DNA of 64,000 nucleotides from JANQGH01 sp039177555 (GCA_039177555.1 JBCDFV010000003.1:62001-126000), one strand, 5' to 3'; counted from the stretch's first letter, positions 36,679 to 46,388 are shown. Program-made: numbers and translations. The notes: a model not told the origin generated them from the sequence alone.

Positions 36679-38502
36679 ATGGCCGCAGCCGATCGTCCCG
36701 ACGACCAGACCTCGACCCAGCCCTATCGCGTTCTGGCACGCAAGTACCGCCCATCCAGCTTTGCCGATCTGGTTGGCCAAGAGACCCTTGTCCGCACCCT
36801 GACCAACGCCATCCAGTCCGGCCGGCTGGCGCACGCCTTCATCCTGACCGGCGTGCGCGGCGTCGGAAAGACGACCTCCGCCAGGATCGTTGCCAGGGCG
36901 CTGAACTGCATCGGCCCGGACGGGACCGGCGGCCCGACGCCGGAGCCGTGCGGCGTTTGCGCGAACTGTGTTGCGATCGCCGAGGACCGGCATGTCGACG
37001 TGTTGGAACTTGATGCGGCCAGCCGAACCGGCATCGATGACGTTCGCGAGCTGATCGACGGCGTGCGCTACGCGCCGACATCGGCCCGCTACAAGGTCTA
37101 CATCATCGATGAGGTTCACATGCTGTCCAAGCAGGCCTTCAACGGCCTGCTGAAAACGCTGGAAGAACCGCCGCCCCATGTGAAGTTCATCTTCGCGACG
37201 ACCGAAATCCGCAAGGTGCCGATCACCGTGCTGTCGCGCTGCCAACGCTTCGACCTGCGTCGCCTGGACACCGACGAGTTAATCGGCCTGTTGGGCAAGA
37301 TCCTGGAGAAGGAGGACATTCCCGCCGAGACCGAAGCGGTGGCCCTGATCGCCCGGGCCGCCGACGGGTCGGCACGCGACGGGCTGAGCCTGCTGGACCA
37401 GGCCATCGCGCAAGGCGACGGCACCGTCGCCGAAGAGCCGGTCCGGATCATGCTGGGGCTGGCCGACCGGACGGTCGTGTTCGACCTATACGAGCGGCTG
37501 ATGGGCGGGCAGATGACCGAGGCGCTGGAGACGCTCGACCAGCTGCACCGAAACGGTGCGGAGGCGCCGGTCATTTTGCAGGACTTGCTGGACCTCACCC
37601 ATTTCCTGACCCGGGCGAAGCTGTCTCCGAATATCCTCAGCAGGCCTGGGCTTCCAGAGGCCGAACGCAACCGTGGCGGTGCGTTGGCCGAGGGCCTGAG
37701 CCTGCCGATCCTGGCCCGCGCCTGGCAGATGCTGCTGAAGGGTGTCGGCGAGGTACAGTCCGCGCCCGCCCCGCAGGCGGCGCTTGAGATGGTGCTGATC
37801 CGGCTCGTCCATGCCGGCATGCTGCCGACGCCCGGCGACCTGCTGCGCAAGATCGAGGCCGGCGAGATCGCGGACGGTTCGGTGCGGATGGGCGCCGCAG
37901 CGTCGGACGGCGGCGGCCACAACCAAGCAGACGCCGCGCCGCCGACCTCGGGCGATGGCGCGCGTGCCGGCCTTGCGGTGTTGCCCCAGGCGGCACAGCC
38001 GATGCCCGCACCTGCCGCGGCACCGGAAATCGTCGCCGAAAACACGCCGGCGGCCGATCCGATGCCCACGAACTTCAGCCAGTTGGCCAACCTGTTCGAA
38101 CGTCGCGCCGACGGCTTGCTGTACGCCGCCTTTCATGCCCACGTGCATCCGGTCCACCTGGAACCGGGACGCTTTGAGTTTCGGCCGTCTGAGACCGCCC
38201 CGGCGGATCTGGCCAACCGCATCGGCGCCAGGCTGGGTGACTGGACGGGCCAGCGCTGGATGGTCACGGTCAGCGGCGAACCGGGCGGGCCGACGCTGAA
38301 AGAAAGGGAGGCGCAGGCGACCAGTGCCGCGCGGGAAAAAGCGTTGGCGCACCCCACGGTCAAGGCCGTGCTTGAGGCCTTTCCCGGCGCCCGGCTGGAT
38401 ACGGTGCGCATGTTCGACGACGAGGTCGGCGACGACGGGGCCGGCGATCCGCCTGTTGACAGCGCCCTGCCGGACGACGAGATAGCCGACGACGATCTTT
38501 AG
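36679..38502 (+). CDS. dnaX: DNA polymerase III subunit gamma/tau (DnaX)
   Basis: 607 residues. AAA+ domain with Walker A GVRGVGKTTSAR, the four-Cys zinc module (ALNCIGP ... PEPCGVCANC), Walker B YIIDEVHMLS and sensor-1 FATTE, followed by domain III. After about residue 360 an Ala/Pro-rich linker leads to a conserved C-terminal tau region (about 440-560) and an acidic end. It loads the beta clamp and organises the replisome. Start ATG 36679; an ATG 12 bases upstream is possible. No credible slippery heptamer for a short gamma form. Confidence 0.96.
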   Translation: MAAADRPDDQTSTQPYRVLARKYRPSSFADLVGQETLVRTLTNAIQSGRLAHAFILTGVRGVGKTTSARIVARALNCIGPDGTGGPTPEPCGVCANCVAIAEDRHVDVLELDAASRTGIDDVRELIDGVRYAPTSARYKVYIIDEVHMLSKQAFNGLLKTLEEPPPHVKFIFATTEIRKVPITVLSRCQRFDLRRLDTDELIGLLGKILEKEDIPAETEAVALIARAADGSARDGLSLLDQAIAQGDGTVAEEPVRIMLGLADRTVVFDLYERLMGGQMTEALETLDQLHRNGAEAPVILQDLLDLTHFLTRAKLSPNILSRPGLPEAERNRGGALAEGLSLPILARAWQMLLKGVGEVQSAPAPQAALEMVLIRLVHAGMLPTPGDLLRKIEAGEIADGSVRMGAAASDGGGHNQADAAPPTSGDGARAGLAVLPQAAQPMPAPAAAPEIVAENTPAADPMPTNFSQLANLFERRADGLLYAAFHAHVHPVHLEPGRFEFRPSETAPADLANRIGARLGDWTGQRWMVTVSGEPGGPTLKEREAQATSAAREKALAHPTVKAVLEAFPGARLDTVRMFDDEVGDDGAGDPPVDSALPDDEIADDDL

Positions 38503-38562
38503 ATCCCAGACCCAGCCGACGCGCCGCAACACCGGCCGAACCTGAAGGAGCCTTGAGGGCGT

Positions 38563-38886
38563 ATGAAAAACCTGACCCAGATGATGAAGCAGGCCCAGGA
38601 GATGCAGTCCAAAATGGCCGAGCTGCAAGAGAGGCTTGCCGATCTTGAGATCGACGGCCAGTCGGGCGCCGGCATGATCCGGGCCGTCTTGGACGGCAAG
38701 GGGTTCTTGCGCCGCATCAAGATCGACCCTGCCCTGGTCGACCCCAACGACATCGAGGTGCTGGAGGACTTGGTCGTTGCGGCGGTCAATGACGGCAAGG
38801 CCAAGGTCGAAGCCCGGGTGCAGGAAGAAACCCAAAACCTGATGGGCGGCTTGAAGCTGCCGCCAGGCGTCAAGCTGCCCTTTTAG
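38563..38886 (+). CDS. ybaB: YbaB/EbfC family nucleoid-associated protein
   Basis: 107 residues: MKNLTQMMKQAQEMQSKMAELQERL start, GMIRAVLDGKG centre, and C-terminal helix ending in GGLKLPPGVKLPF. It is a small DNA-binding dimer located between dnaX and recR in most proteobacteria. Preceded by AAGGAG. Confidence 0.95.
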   Translation: MKNLTQMMKQAQEMQSKMAELQERLADLEIDGQSGAGMIRAVLDGKGFLRRIKIDPALVDPNDIEVLEDLVVAAVNDGKAKVEARVQEETQNLMGGLKLPPGVKLPF

Positions 38887-38906
38887 GCGCGCACGCCCCG
38901 ACGCCC

Positions 38907-39500
38907 ATGATCGGCCGCGAAATCGATCAGCTGATCGCGCTGTTGGCCAGGTTGCCCGGGCTGGGGCCACGCTCGGCCAGGCGGGCGGCACTCTATCTCC
39001 TCAACCATCGCGATCAGATCATGGTGCCGCTGGCCGAGAGCATCGAGGCGGCCGCCAGTGCCATCGGTCCGTGTTCGGTTTGCGGCAATCTCGACACCGT
39101 AGACCCGTGCTCGATCTGTGCCGACGAGACCCGTGACCGGCTGCGCATCTGCGTGGTTGAAACGGTCGCCGATCTTTGGGCATTGGAACGCGCCGGCAGC
39201 TATCGCGGCCTCTACCACGTGCTGGGCGGCACGCTTTCCGCGCTGGACGGTGTCGGGCCGGAGGATCTCAGCATACCCAAGCTGATCAGCCGGGTGCGGT
39301 CCAACGGGGGCGGTGAGGTCATCCTCGCCATGAACGCCACCGTCGACGGCCAGACGACCGCCCATTACATCGCCGACAAGCTGGCCGGCAGCGGCGCTGA
39401 GATATCGCGCCTGGCCCATGGCGTCCCCGTTGGTGGCGAGCTGGACTTTCTCGACGACGGAACGCTGGTTGCGGCCATGCGCGCGCGACGCGCTCTATAG
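38907..39500 (+). CDS. recR: Recombination mediator protein RecR
   Basis: 197 residues. Helix-hairpin-helix LPGLGPRSARRAALYLL, a C4 zinc finger (CSVCGNLDTVDPCSIC) and a Toprim domain (LRICVVETVADLWALERAG ... YHVLGGTLSALDGVGPEDL) with the Walker-B-like C-terminus. It acts with RecFO in gap repair. Follows ybaB by 20 bases, in the same transcription unit as ffs-dnaX-ybaB. Confidence 0.96.
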   Translation: MIGREIDQLIALLARLPGLGPRSARRAALYLLNHRDQIMVPLAESIEAAASAIGPCSVCGNLDTVDPCSICADETRDRLRICVVETVADLWALERAGSYRGLYHVLGGTLSALDGVGPEDLSIPKLISRVRSNGGGEVILAMNATVDGQTTAHYIADKLAGSGAEISRLAHGVPVGGELDFLDDGTLVAAMRARRAL

Positions 39501-39550
39501 CGGCGACGGTCGCTGCGAACCCTTTCGATGACCGCTTTCGGAGACCCAGA

Positions 39551-40252
39551 GTGAAGCTTCGCATCGGCAGCATTTCGGGGCGCGGCGACGTGCGCGTCGA
39601 GTTCGTCCAGAGCGTATTCGCAATCCAGAAGGAGTGCTTCAAGCTCGGCATCGAGGCCGAGTTCGACACGATCTCAGGCGCCTTGGTGGAGGATGCCCGC
39701 AACTCGCTGGCCTCGCGCTTCGTGACCAGTGACGCCGATGCCATCCTGATGCTGGATGATGACATCTATCTCGATGTGCGGGTCTTCAAACGCATGCTTG
39801 CCGTCGAGCGCGGTGTGGTCGGCTGCTACTACCCCCAACGCAAGCTGGATCTGGCGGCCGTCGCCACCAATGTGCGGAGCGGTCTTGACCTGATGCAGGC
39901 CGTCGAGCGCGCCAATCCGCCCGTGGGCTCGGCGCCACAGGACGCGATACCGTCGGCGATCTCGGAAGTCGAATGGATCGGCACTGGCGCGCTCTTGGTC
40001 CGCCGGTTCGTCTTCGAGGCTCTGATTAAGGGCGGCCAGGCCACCGAGGATCTGTACAAGGCGCCAGAGGGTACGGTGAAAAACTGGGGATTCTTCAGCC
40101 GGCTCGGCCGAACCGACGACGGCTTCGGCCCGCGGGGCGAGGATGTCAGCTTTTGCCTTCGCGCGCGCCAGGCCGGCATCCCCATTTTCGCCTATAAGGG
40201 CCCAGGCGTCTTCCATATCGGCCCGTTCCATTTCGGCTTCGACTATCAGTAG
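39551..40252 (+). CDS. GT-A-fold glycosyltransferase-like protein
   Basis: 233 residues, no signal peptide or TM helix. A DxD-type motif is clear in SDADAILMLDDDIYLD (near residue 73), followed by GVVGCYYPQRK; later EWIGTGALLVRR and GPRGEDVSFCLRARQAGI match the acceptor/ED region of GT2-like enzymes. The first 60 residues are less typical of GT2 (no obvious UDP-binding strand pattern). It may transfer a sugar, or belong to the phage-like group of stand-alone GT-A domains. It sits 50 bases after recR, which is not a usual location. Confidence 0.7.
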   Translation: MKLRIGSISGRGDVRVEFVQSVFAIQKECFKLGIEAEFDTISGALVEDARNSLASRFVTSDADAILMLDDDIYLDVRVFKRMLAVERGVVGCYYPQRKLDLAAVATNVRSGLDLMQAVERANPPVGSAPQDAIPSAISEVEWIGTGALLVRRFVFEALIKGGQATEDLYKAPEGTVKNWGFFSRLGRTDDGFGPRGEDVSFCLRARQAGIPIFAYKGPGVFHIGPFHFGFDYQ

Positions 40253-40281
40253 GCGTCGACACTGGTCACGCTAAGGTGGGT

Positions 40282-41442
40282 CTAGCGGTCGTCCTTCAGC
40301 TTCACCGGTCCAGCCGCCTTTGCGACCGGGTCCTTATCCTCGGCCCCGTCCGACATCTGAAGGTCGTCGATCTTTTCCCCGCGCTTCGTGATCTTGTTGG
40401 TGGAGATCTTGATCTGGCGGACATCGTCGGTCGCCTGATTGAAATGGGCTTGCAGCTTGTCGACACGGTCGTCGAGCCGGCCGACATCGACCAGCAGCGA
40501 CCGCACCTCCTTCTGGATGACCCCGGCCTGCTCGCGCATGCGTACGTCCTTCAAGACGGCACGTACGGTATTCAGCGTCGCCCAAAGCGTCGTCGGCGAC
40601 ACGATCCAAACGCGGCTGCGATAGCTGTCCTCGACCACCGCGTTGAAGTTGGCGTGCAGCTCCGCGTAGACCGACTCCGACGGCAGGAACATCAGGGCGG
40701 ATTCGGCCGTTTCCTCCGGCACGATGTACTTTTCGGCGATGGCCTGGATATGCCGGCGCACATCGGTCGCGAACTGGCGGGCCGCAAGCGTTCGATCGTT
40801 GTCTGAACCGGCATCCATCATCGCCCGGTAGGATTCCAGCGGGAACTTCGAATCGATCACTATCGGGCCGGGCGGGTTTGGCAACTTCAACAGGCAATCG
40901 GCGCGTTTGCCGCCCACGCTGGCCTGAAAATCGTAGGCGTCCGGCGGCAAGACCGCGCGCACCAGATCGTTCAACTGGACCTCGCCAAAGGCGCCGCGCG
41001 CCTGCTTGTTGGCCAGGATGTCCTGCAAGCCGACGACCTGGCTGGAAAGCTGGCTGATGTTCTTCTGGGCCTGGTCGATCAGCGCCAGGCGGGTCTTCAG
41101 ATCGTGGATGGTCGTCGCGGTTTGCGTCGTCGACTTCTCCAGGCTCTCGCCGACATGCTGGCGGACCTCGCCCAGCCGCTCCTCCAGGGCCTTGCCGATT
41201 TGACGCTCCTGCGCCTGCAGGCGTTCGGCCAACATGGTCTGGGTGGCGGCATCCTGTTCGGCCATGTGGGACAGCCGGCCTTCCAAAGATCGCTGATGGG
41301 CCATCAACTGCTCAGTCGCCTGGCTCAGTTTCACGATGTCCTGCCCGTTCCCCCGACGCGAAAGAACCAGGAAGCCGACCGCTAATATGGCCAGCGCAAC
41401 GATCAGCGCGGCTATCACGATAGGATCGGTCAAGACGGCCAT
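40282..41442 (-). CDS. rmuC: DNA recombination protein RmuC
   Basis: 386 residues. An N-terminal membrane helix (VIAALIVALAILAVGFLVL) is followed by a coiled coil of about 130 residues and the RmuC domain. Within that domain are GAFGEVQLNDLVRAVLPPDAYDFQ, IDSKFPLESYRAM (nuclease-like core Asp/Lys) and FLPSESVYAELHANF. It limits inversions at short repeats in E. coli, by an unknown mechanism. Convergent with the glycosyltransferase-like gene. Confidence 0.94.
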   Translation of the reverse strand: MAVLTDPIVIAALIVALAILAVGFLVLSRRGNGQDIVKLSQATEQLMAHQRSLEGRLSHMAEQDAATQTMLAERLQAQERQIGKALEERLGEVRQHVGESLEKSTTQTATTIHDLKTRLALIDQAQKNISQLSSQVVGLQDILANKQARGAFGEVQLNDLVRAVLPPDAYDFQASVGGKRADCLLKLPNPPGPIVIDSKFPLESYRAMMDAGSDNDRTLAARQFATDVRRHIQAIAEKYIVPEETAESALMFLPSESVYAELHANFNAVVEDSYRSRVWIVSPTTLWATLNTVRAVLKDVRMREQAGVIQKEVRSLLVDVGRLDDRVDKLQAHFNQATDDVRQIKISTNKITKRGEKIDDLQMSDGAEDKDPVAKAAGPVKLKDDR

Positions 41443-41537
41443 CCCTTGGCACCACGAATCATGACCAAGACTAGCATGGCCGCCATGCCCGCGTCTGCTT
41501 GACGACGGGTGCGCTAGGTCCCATTTTCCCGCGCGTC

Positions 41538-42056
41538 ATGGCAAAGCTCGATATCCTGATCGCCCCCGACCGGCGGCTGAAAACCAAGGCGAAACCCGTT
41601 GGCCAAGTGGACGACCGGGTCCGCAAGTTGATGGACGATATGCTGGAAACGATGTACGCCGCGCCGGGCATCGGCCTTGCCGCGCCGCAGGTCGGCGTAC
41701 TGGAACGCGTGCTGGTTATCGACTGCACCGGCAAGGATGAAGACAACAACCCGGTGCGCATGGTCAACCCGGAGATCCTGTGGCAGTCCGACACGCTGAA
41801 CTCATACGAGGAAGGCTGTCTCAGCCTGCCCGAGCAGTTCGCCGAGGTGACGAGGCCCGATGCCTGCCGGGTGCGCTATCTGGATGAAAACAACCGCGCG
41901 GTCGAGATGTCCTGCGACGGCTTGCTCGCCACCTGTGTTCAGCACGAAATCGACCACCTTAACGGCGTTCTGTTCGTCGACCATCTGTCGGCGCTGAAGC
42001 GCAACATCATCATGCGCAAGCTGGCCAAATGGAAGAAGGCACAAGACGAGGCCTAG
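41538..42056 (+). CDS. def: Peptide deformylase (Def)
   Basis: 172 residues. The three signature boxes are GIGLAAPQVG, EGCLSLPEQ (metal Cys) and CVQHEIDHLNGVLFVD (two metal His and catalytic Glu). Removes the formyl group from nascent proteins. Start ATG 41538; upstream ATG-like starts only extend into the rmuC promoter region. First gene of def-fmt-truA. Confidence 0.96.
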   Translation: MAKLDILIAPDRRLKTKAKPVGQVDDRVRKLMDDMLETMYAAPGIGLAAPQVGVLERVLVIDCTGKDEDNNPVRMVNPEILWQSDTLNSYEEGCLSLPEQFAEVTRPDACRVRYLDENNRAVEMSCDGLLATCVQHEIDHLNGVLFVDHLSALKRNIIMRKLAKWKKAQDEA

Positions 42057-42084
42057 CGGCTCGTCTGAGACGGGTGGCCCGGTG

Positions 42085-43005
42085 ATGCGCTTGCGACTGG
42101 CTTTCATGGGCACGCCCGACTTTGCGCTGCCCACGCTGGCGGCACTGATCGAGGCGGGCCACGACATCGCCGCAGTCTATTGCCAGCCGCCGCGCAAATC
42201 GGGCCGTGGTCATCAGGTGACCAAGTCGCCCGTGCATCGCTTTGCCGACACCAGGGGGATGCCGGTCCGAACGCCGGTGTCGTTGAAGCAAGAAGAAGAC
42301 CAGCAGCTCTTCGCGGCGCTGAACCTGGATGCCGCCATTGTCGTCGCCTATGGCCTGATCCTGCCGCCCGCCATCCTGACGGCACCGCGCCTGGGCTGCA
42401 TCAACGTCCACGCGTCGCTGCTGCCGCGCTGGCGCGGCGCCGCACCCATTCAACGCGCCATCCTGGCAGGCGACGACGAGACCGGCGTGACCATCATGGC
42501 GATGGATGAAGGCCTCGATACCGGGCCGACGATATCGCGCAAGGCGACACCGATCGCCGACGATGCGACGGCCGGCGACCTGCACGACACGCTCGCGGCC
42601 CTGGGCGCGCGATTGATCGTCCCGGCGCTCGATGCGCTGGCGACCGGCCAAATCACGCCGCGTGCCCAGCCCGACACCGGCGCGACCTACGCCGCCAAGA
42701 TCACCAAGCAGGACGGTGTTATCGACTGGCGAGATGCCGACACGGTGCTGCGCCAGGTCCGTGCCCTGAACCCTTGGCCCGGCGTCACCTTCCAGGCCAA
42801 CGGACAGGCGATTAAGGTCTTGGCCGCCGAGCGCGTGGAAGGACCGGCCGGCGCCCCGGCCGGCACCGTGCTGGATGGCCGATTGGCCGTCGCCTGCGGC
42901 AGCGGCGCCGTGCGCTTGACGAAGCTGCAACGCCCCGGCAAGGCGCCGCTGGATGTCGACGCCTTCCTGCGCGGATTCCCGCTGCCCGAAGGAACCCGTT
43001 TGTGA
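42085..43005 (+). CDS. fmt: Methionyl-tRNA formyltransferase (Fmt)
   Basis: 306 residues. LRLAFMGTPDFALPTL start; catalytic region LGCINVHASLLPRWRGAAPIQRAIL (Asn, His) with MDEGLDTGP (Asp). A C-terminal OB-like domain (after about 205) binds tRNA. It formylates initiator Met-tRNA. A GTG lies one codon before the ATG at 42085. Overlaps truA by 4 bases. Confidence 0.96.
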   Translation: MRLRLAFMGTPDFALPTLAALIEAGHDIAAVYCQPPRKSGRGHQVTKSPVHRFADTRGMPVRTPVSLKQEEDQQLFAALNLDAAIVVAYGLILPPAILTAPRLGCINVHASLLPRWRGAAPIQRAILAGDDETGVTIMAMDEGLDTGPTISRKATPIADDATAGDLHDTLAALGARLIVPALDALATGQITPRAQPDTGATYAAKITKQDGVIDWRDADTVLRQVRALNPWPGVTFQANGQAIKVLAAERVEGPAGAPAGTVLDGRLAVACGSGAVRLTKLQRPGKAPLDVDAFLRGFPLPEGTRL

Positions 43006-43757
43006 CGCGCTACAAGCTCGTCGTCGAGTATGACGGCAGACCGTTCGTCGGCTGGCAGCGGCAGGACAACGGGCCGTCGGTCCAGCAGGCGATCGAAGAC
43101 GCGATCGAGGGTTTCTGTCAGCGTCGGGTCACGGTGCAGGGCGCCGGCCGCACCGATGCCGGCGTCCATGCGTTGGGCCAGGTGGCCCATATCGATCTCG
43201 ATCACGATCCGGCGCCGGACACGGTGCGTGACGCGATCAACTATCACCTGAAGCCCGCCCCCGTCGCCCTCTTGGCGGTCGATCAGGTTTCGCAAGACTT
43301 CCACGCCCGCTTTGACGCGGTGGCGCGGGCCTATTGCTATCGGATCGTCAACCGACGGGCGCCCCTGACGGTCGATGCCGGCCTCGCCTGGCGGGTCGCG
43401 GCGCCGCTCGACAGCGATGCGATGCATGCCGCCGCGCAAGGGCTGGTGGGCCGGCATGACTTTTCCAGCTTTCGGGCTGCGGAATGTCAGGCCAACTCAC
43501 CGATCCGGACGTTGGACCGATTGACCGTCGCTCGCGACCGTGACCGCATTGATGTGACCGCCTCGGCACGCTCGTTCCTGCATCATCAGGTGCGCAACAT
43601 CGTCGGCACGCTCTGCCTCGTCGGCACTGGCAAATGGACCGCGCCAGACTTGGTAACCGCGCTCGGAGCGCGCGACCGGTCCGCCGCCGGCCCAACCGCG
43701 CCGCCGGACGGCCTCTACCTGACCGCGGTTCGCTATGCCGATGAGAAGATTGGCTAG
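43002..43757 (+). CDS. truA: tRNA pseudouridine(38-40) synthase (TruA)
   Basis: 251 residues, GTG start overlapping the fmt stop (GTGA). The catalytic Asp is in GAGRTDAGVHALGQVAH; SFLHHQVRNIVGTL is the second conserved block. Modifies U38-U40 in the anticodon stem. Its end overlaps the convergent Yip1-like gene by 4 bases. Confidence 0.96.
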   Translation: MTRYKLVVEYDGRPFVGWQRQDNGPSVQQAIEDAIEGFCQRRVTVQGAGRTDAGVHALGQVAHIDLDHDPAPDTVRDAINYHLKPAPVALLAVDQVSQDFHARFDAVARAYCYRIVNRRAPLTVDAGLAWRVAAPLDSDAMHAAAQGLVGRHDFSSFRAAECQANSPIRTLDRLTVARDRDRIDVTASARSFLHHQVRNIVGTLCLVGTGKWTAPDLVTALGARDRSAAGPTAPPDGLYLTAVRYADEKIG

Positions 43758-44347
43758 AAAGCCACGCCCGAGCCGATCCGGATCACGACATTGGACTGTG
43801 TCTCCAAGATCAGCGCCAACACGAAATCCAAGGCCGTAAGGCCGATCGTGGGGCCCGTGCGGACATCAAGCGCGACCTTGATGACATACATCAGATAGGA
43901 CAGCCGGATCACCGTGGCCACCAGGAACACGACGAACGCCATCGCGCCCTGAAACATCGGGATCGTCGTTATCAGAATGACGATCAGCGCGATTGCCAGT
44001 TGAATGGGCGCCGACCAATTGTAGGCGGAAACGAAGGCAAACCAGTTGTCCCGCACGTTCATCGGCCCGCTCAGCCAATAGACAATCACCGGCATCGCCG
44101 TCCAGCCGATGACCCAGGTCAGGCCTTCCACCAGGACCAGGAGCGTGAAATCAAGTTGGGCCCAATCCGCAGCCCACACCAGCGCCAACAGAAACACGTA
44201 GACCGGCAACAGGAACACGGCCAGTTGAAAGCTGCGCGCGGCCCCGCGCGGGCTGCAATCGATCAGGGTCAGCGCTTGGGCGTCGCGCAAAAACAGCCCC
44301 CAGGCGCCAGTCAGTCCAGCCGCGATCTCGTTGGGCCGCATCCACAT
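43754..44347 (-). CDS. Yip1-like polytopic membrane protein
   Basis: 197 residues with about five membrane helices (FQLAVFLLPVYVFLLALVW, LLVLVEGLTWVIGWTAM, IQLAIALIVILITTIPMF, AMAFVVFLVATVIRLSYLMYV and a weak last one). The size and spacing fit the Yip1/DUF domain family of unknown function. The ATG overlaps the dapE stop (ATGA), so it is translationally coupled to lysine/diaminopimelate synthesis genes although its role is unknown. Confidence 0.75.
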   Translation of the reverse strand: MWMRPNEIAAGLTGAWGLFLRDAQALTLIDCSPRGAARSFQLAVFLLPVYVFLLALVWAADWAQLDFTLLVLVEGLTWVIGWTAMPVIVYWLSGPMNVRDNWFAFVSAYNWSAPIQLAIALIVILITTIPMFQGAMAFVVFLVATVIRLSYLMYVIKVALDVRTGPTIGLTALDFVLALILETQSNVVIRIGSGVAF

Positions 44348-45501
44348 CAGTCGAAGACCGCGTCGAGCACCGCCTCGTAGATCTCCGTCAGCGCGATGAT
44401 GTCGGCAACCGGCGCTTCCTCGTCCACCTGGTGGATCGTTCGGTTCACCAGGCCGCACTCCACCACCGGACAGATGTTCTTGATGAAGCGCGCATCCGAG
44501 GTGCCGCCGCTGGTGCTGAGCTTCGGCGCCTTGCCGGTCACGCGGGCGACCGCCTGGGCAACCACATCGGCGAACGCGCCGGGTGGGGTGACAAAGCTCT
44601 CGCCACCGACCCGGACCGTGAGCTCGCAGCGGCCGCCGGCCTGGTCGATCTTTTCACGCACCCAGCTTTCCAGGGATGCGCCCGTGTGCCAATCGTTGAA
44701 CCGGATATTGATGCGCGCGTGCGCCGATGCCGGGATGATGTTGGCCGCCGGATTGCCGACATCGATCGACGTGACTTCCAAATTCGTCGGGTCGAAATGC
44801 TGGCTGCCTTGATCCAGCGGTTCGGTGAGCAGCGCGTTCAAAATGCCCACCAGCCGGTTGGCGGCGTTGTCCGCCTTGTGCGGATAGGCGGTGTGGCCCT
44901 GGATGCCGTGCACCTTCAGGTCGAGCGTCACGGAGCCGCGCCGGCCGATCTTCAACGTATCCCCAACCGTCTTTGACGAGGTCGGTTCGCCCAACAGGCA
45001 AAAGTCCGGGCGTTCGTCGCGGTCCTGAAGCCAATCCAGCATCTTCACAGTGCCGTTGACCGCATCGGCCTCTTCATCACCGGTGATCAACAGGCCGATC
45101 GAACCGCCGAAGCCGGGTCCACGTCGTGCGACAAAGCGCGCCGTCGCCGCCAGGAAGGCCGCGATGGACCCTTTCATGTCACACGCACCGCGCCCAACCA
45201 GCAGGTCGTCGACGATCACGCCGCCGAACGGATCGACGCTCCATGCCTCCAACGGACCCGGCGGCACGACATCGGTATGCCCGGCGTAACAGAGGAAGGG
45301 GCCGCCCTCGCCGAACCGTGCGTAGAGATTGTCAATCGTCGGAAAACCGTCCTCGGCAAAGCGCAGGCGGTGACAATCGAAGCCCAGTGGCGCCAATGCG
45401 TTCTCGACAACCGCCAGCGCGCCGGCATCTGCGGGTGTCACGCTGGGGCAGCGGATCAGCGCCTGCGCCAGCGTGACCGGGTCGGTCGTCGGCGCCTCAG
45501 T
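44347..45501 (-). CDS. dapE: Succinyl-diaminopimelate desuccinylase (DapE)
   Basis: 384 residues, M20 peptidase fold. Metal-binding LCYAGHTDVVPPG (His, Asp), GACDMKGSIAAF, LITGDEEADAVNG (catalytic Glu pair) and GGTSDARFI near the C-terminus. Lid domain about 180-290. It cleaves N-succinyl-LL-diaminopimelate in lysine and peptidoglycan synthesis. Start GTG 45501, overlapping the dapD stop. Confidence 0.95.
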   Translation of the reverse strand, partial: TEAPTTDPVTLAQALIRCPSVTPADAGALAVVENALAPLGFDCHRLRFAEDGFPTIDNLYARFGEGGPFLCYAGHTDVVPPGPLEAWSVDPFGGVIVDDLLVGRGACDMKGSIAAFLAATARFVARRGPGFGGSIGLLITGDEEADAVNGTVKMLDWLQDRDERPDFCLLGEPTSSKTVGDTLKIGRRGSVTLDLKVHGIQGHTAYPHKADNAANRLVGILNALLTEPLDQGSQHFDPTNLEVTSIDVGNPAANIIPASAHARINIRFNDWHTGASLESWVREKIDQAGGRCELTVRVGGESFVTPPGAFADVVAQAVARVTGKAPKLSTSGGTSDARFIKNICPVVECGLVNRTIHQVDEEAPVADIIALTEIYEAVLDAVFD

Positions 45502-46339
45502 CACGCAGCAGATCGTTGACGGAGGTTTTCGATCGCGTGCGCTCATCGACCCGTTTCACGATCACGGCGCAGGCCAGGTTTGGCCCCGGTGACCCGTCCG
45601 GCAGCGGTTTGCCCGGCAGGCTTCCGGGCACGACGACCGAATAGGCCGGCACCCGCCCGTAGATCACCTCACCGGTCGTCCGGTCGACGATCTTGGTCGA
45701 CGCACTGATGAAGGTGCCCATGGCCAGCACCGAGCCCTGCTCGACGACCACGCCTTCAACCACCTCGGATCGCGCGCCGATGAAACAGTCATCCTCGATG
45801 ATCACCGGCCCTGCCTGCAGCGGTTCCAAGACACCGCCGATGCCGACACCGCCGGACAGATGAACGTTGCGGCCGATCTGGGCGCACGACCCGACGGTCA
45901 CCCAGGTGTCAACCATGGTGCCGCTGTCGACATGAGCGCCCAGATTGACGAAGCTGGGCATCAGGATCACGCTCGGCGCGATGAAGGCGGAGTGGCGCAC
46001 GATCGAACCGGGCACGGCGCGAAAGCCGGCCTGTTCGAACTCCGCCGCGCCCCAGCCATCGAACTTGGACGGCACCTTGTCCCACCAGGTGCTGCCGCCG
46101 ATCCCGCCGGAGATCTGCTGCATCGGGTTGAGGCGGAACGACAACAGGATGGCCTTCTTCAGCCACTGGTGAACGTGCCAACCCTCGTCGGTCTTTTCCG
46201 CGACACGGAAACGGCCCTCATCGAGACCGGTCAAGGCTTCATCGACGGCGTGCTTTACGGCGCCGCCGGTCTCGGGCCCGATGGTCTGACGATCGGTCCA
46301 GGCCTGTTCGATGGCGGCCTCTAAACTTTGATCCGGCAT
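45497..46339 (-). CDS. dapD: Tetrahydrodipicolinate N-succinyltransferase (DapD)
   Basis: 280 residues. A helical N-terminal domain, then a left-handed beta-helix of hexapeptide repeats (VILMPSFVNLGAHVDSGTMVDTWVTVGSCAQIG, VIIEDDCFIGARSEVVEGVVVEQG) and GRVPAYSVVVPGSLPG at the end. Provides the substrate for DapE, whose gene follows directly. Confidence 0.96.
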   Translation of the reverse strand: MPDQSLEAAIEQAWTDRQTIGPETGGAVKHAVDEALTGLDEGRFRVAEKTDEGWHVHQWLKKAILLSFRLNPMQQISGGIGGSTWWDKVPSKFDGWGAAEFEQAGFRAVPGSIVRHSAFIAPSVILMPSFVNLGAHVDSGTMVDTWVTVGSCAQIGRNVHLSGGVGIGGVLEPLQAGPVIIEDDCFIGARSEVVEGVVVEQGSVLAMGTFISASTKIVDRTTGEVIYGRVPAYSVVVPGSLPGKPLPDGSPGPNLACAVIVKRVDERTRSKTSVNDLLRD

Positions 46340-46388
46340 ATACAGAGCAACTCAGTAGGAACGGCGGAAGGGTCGCCGGCAAAATGGC

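Noticed and set aside
38331..38343. A-run in dnaX as a programmed frameshift site for gamma
   Set aside because: Five A in the context GAA AAA GCG do not form a slippery heptamer in frame, and the position is near the C-terminus, so a short gamma form would not result.
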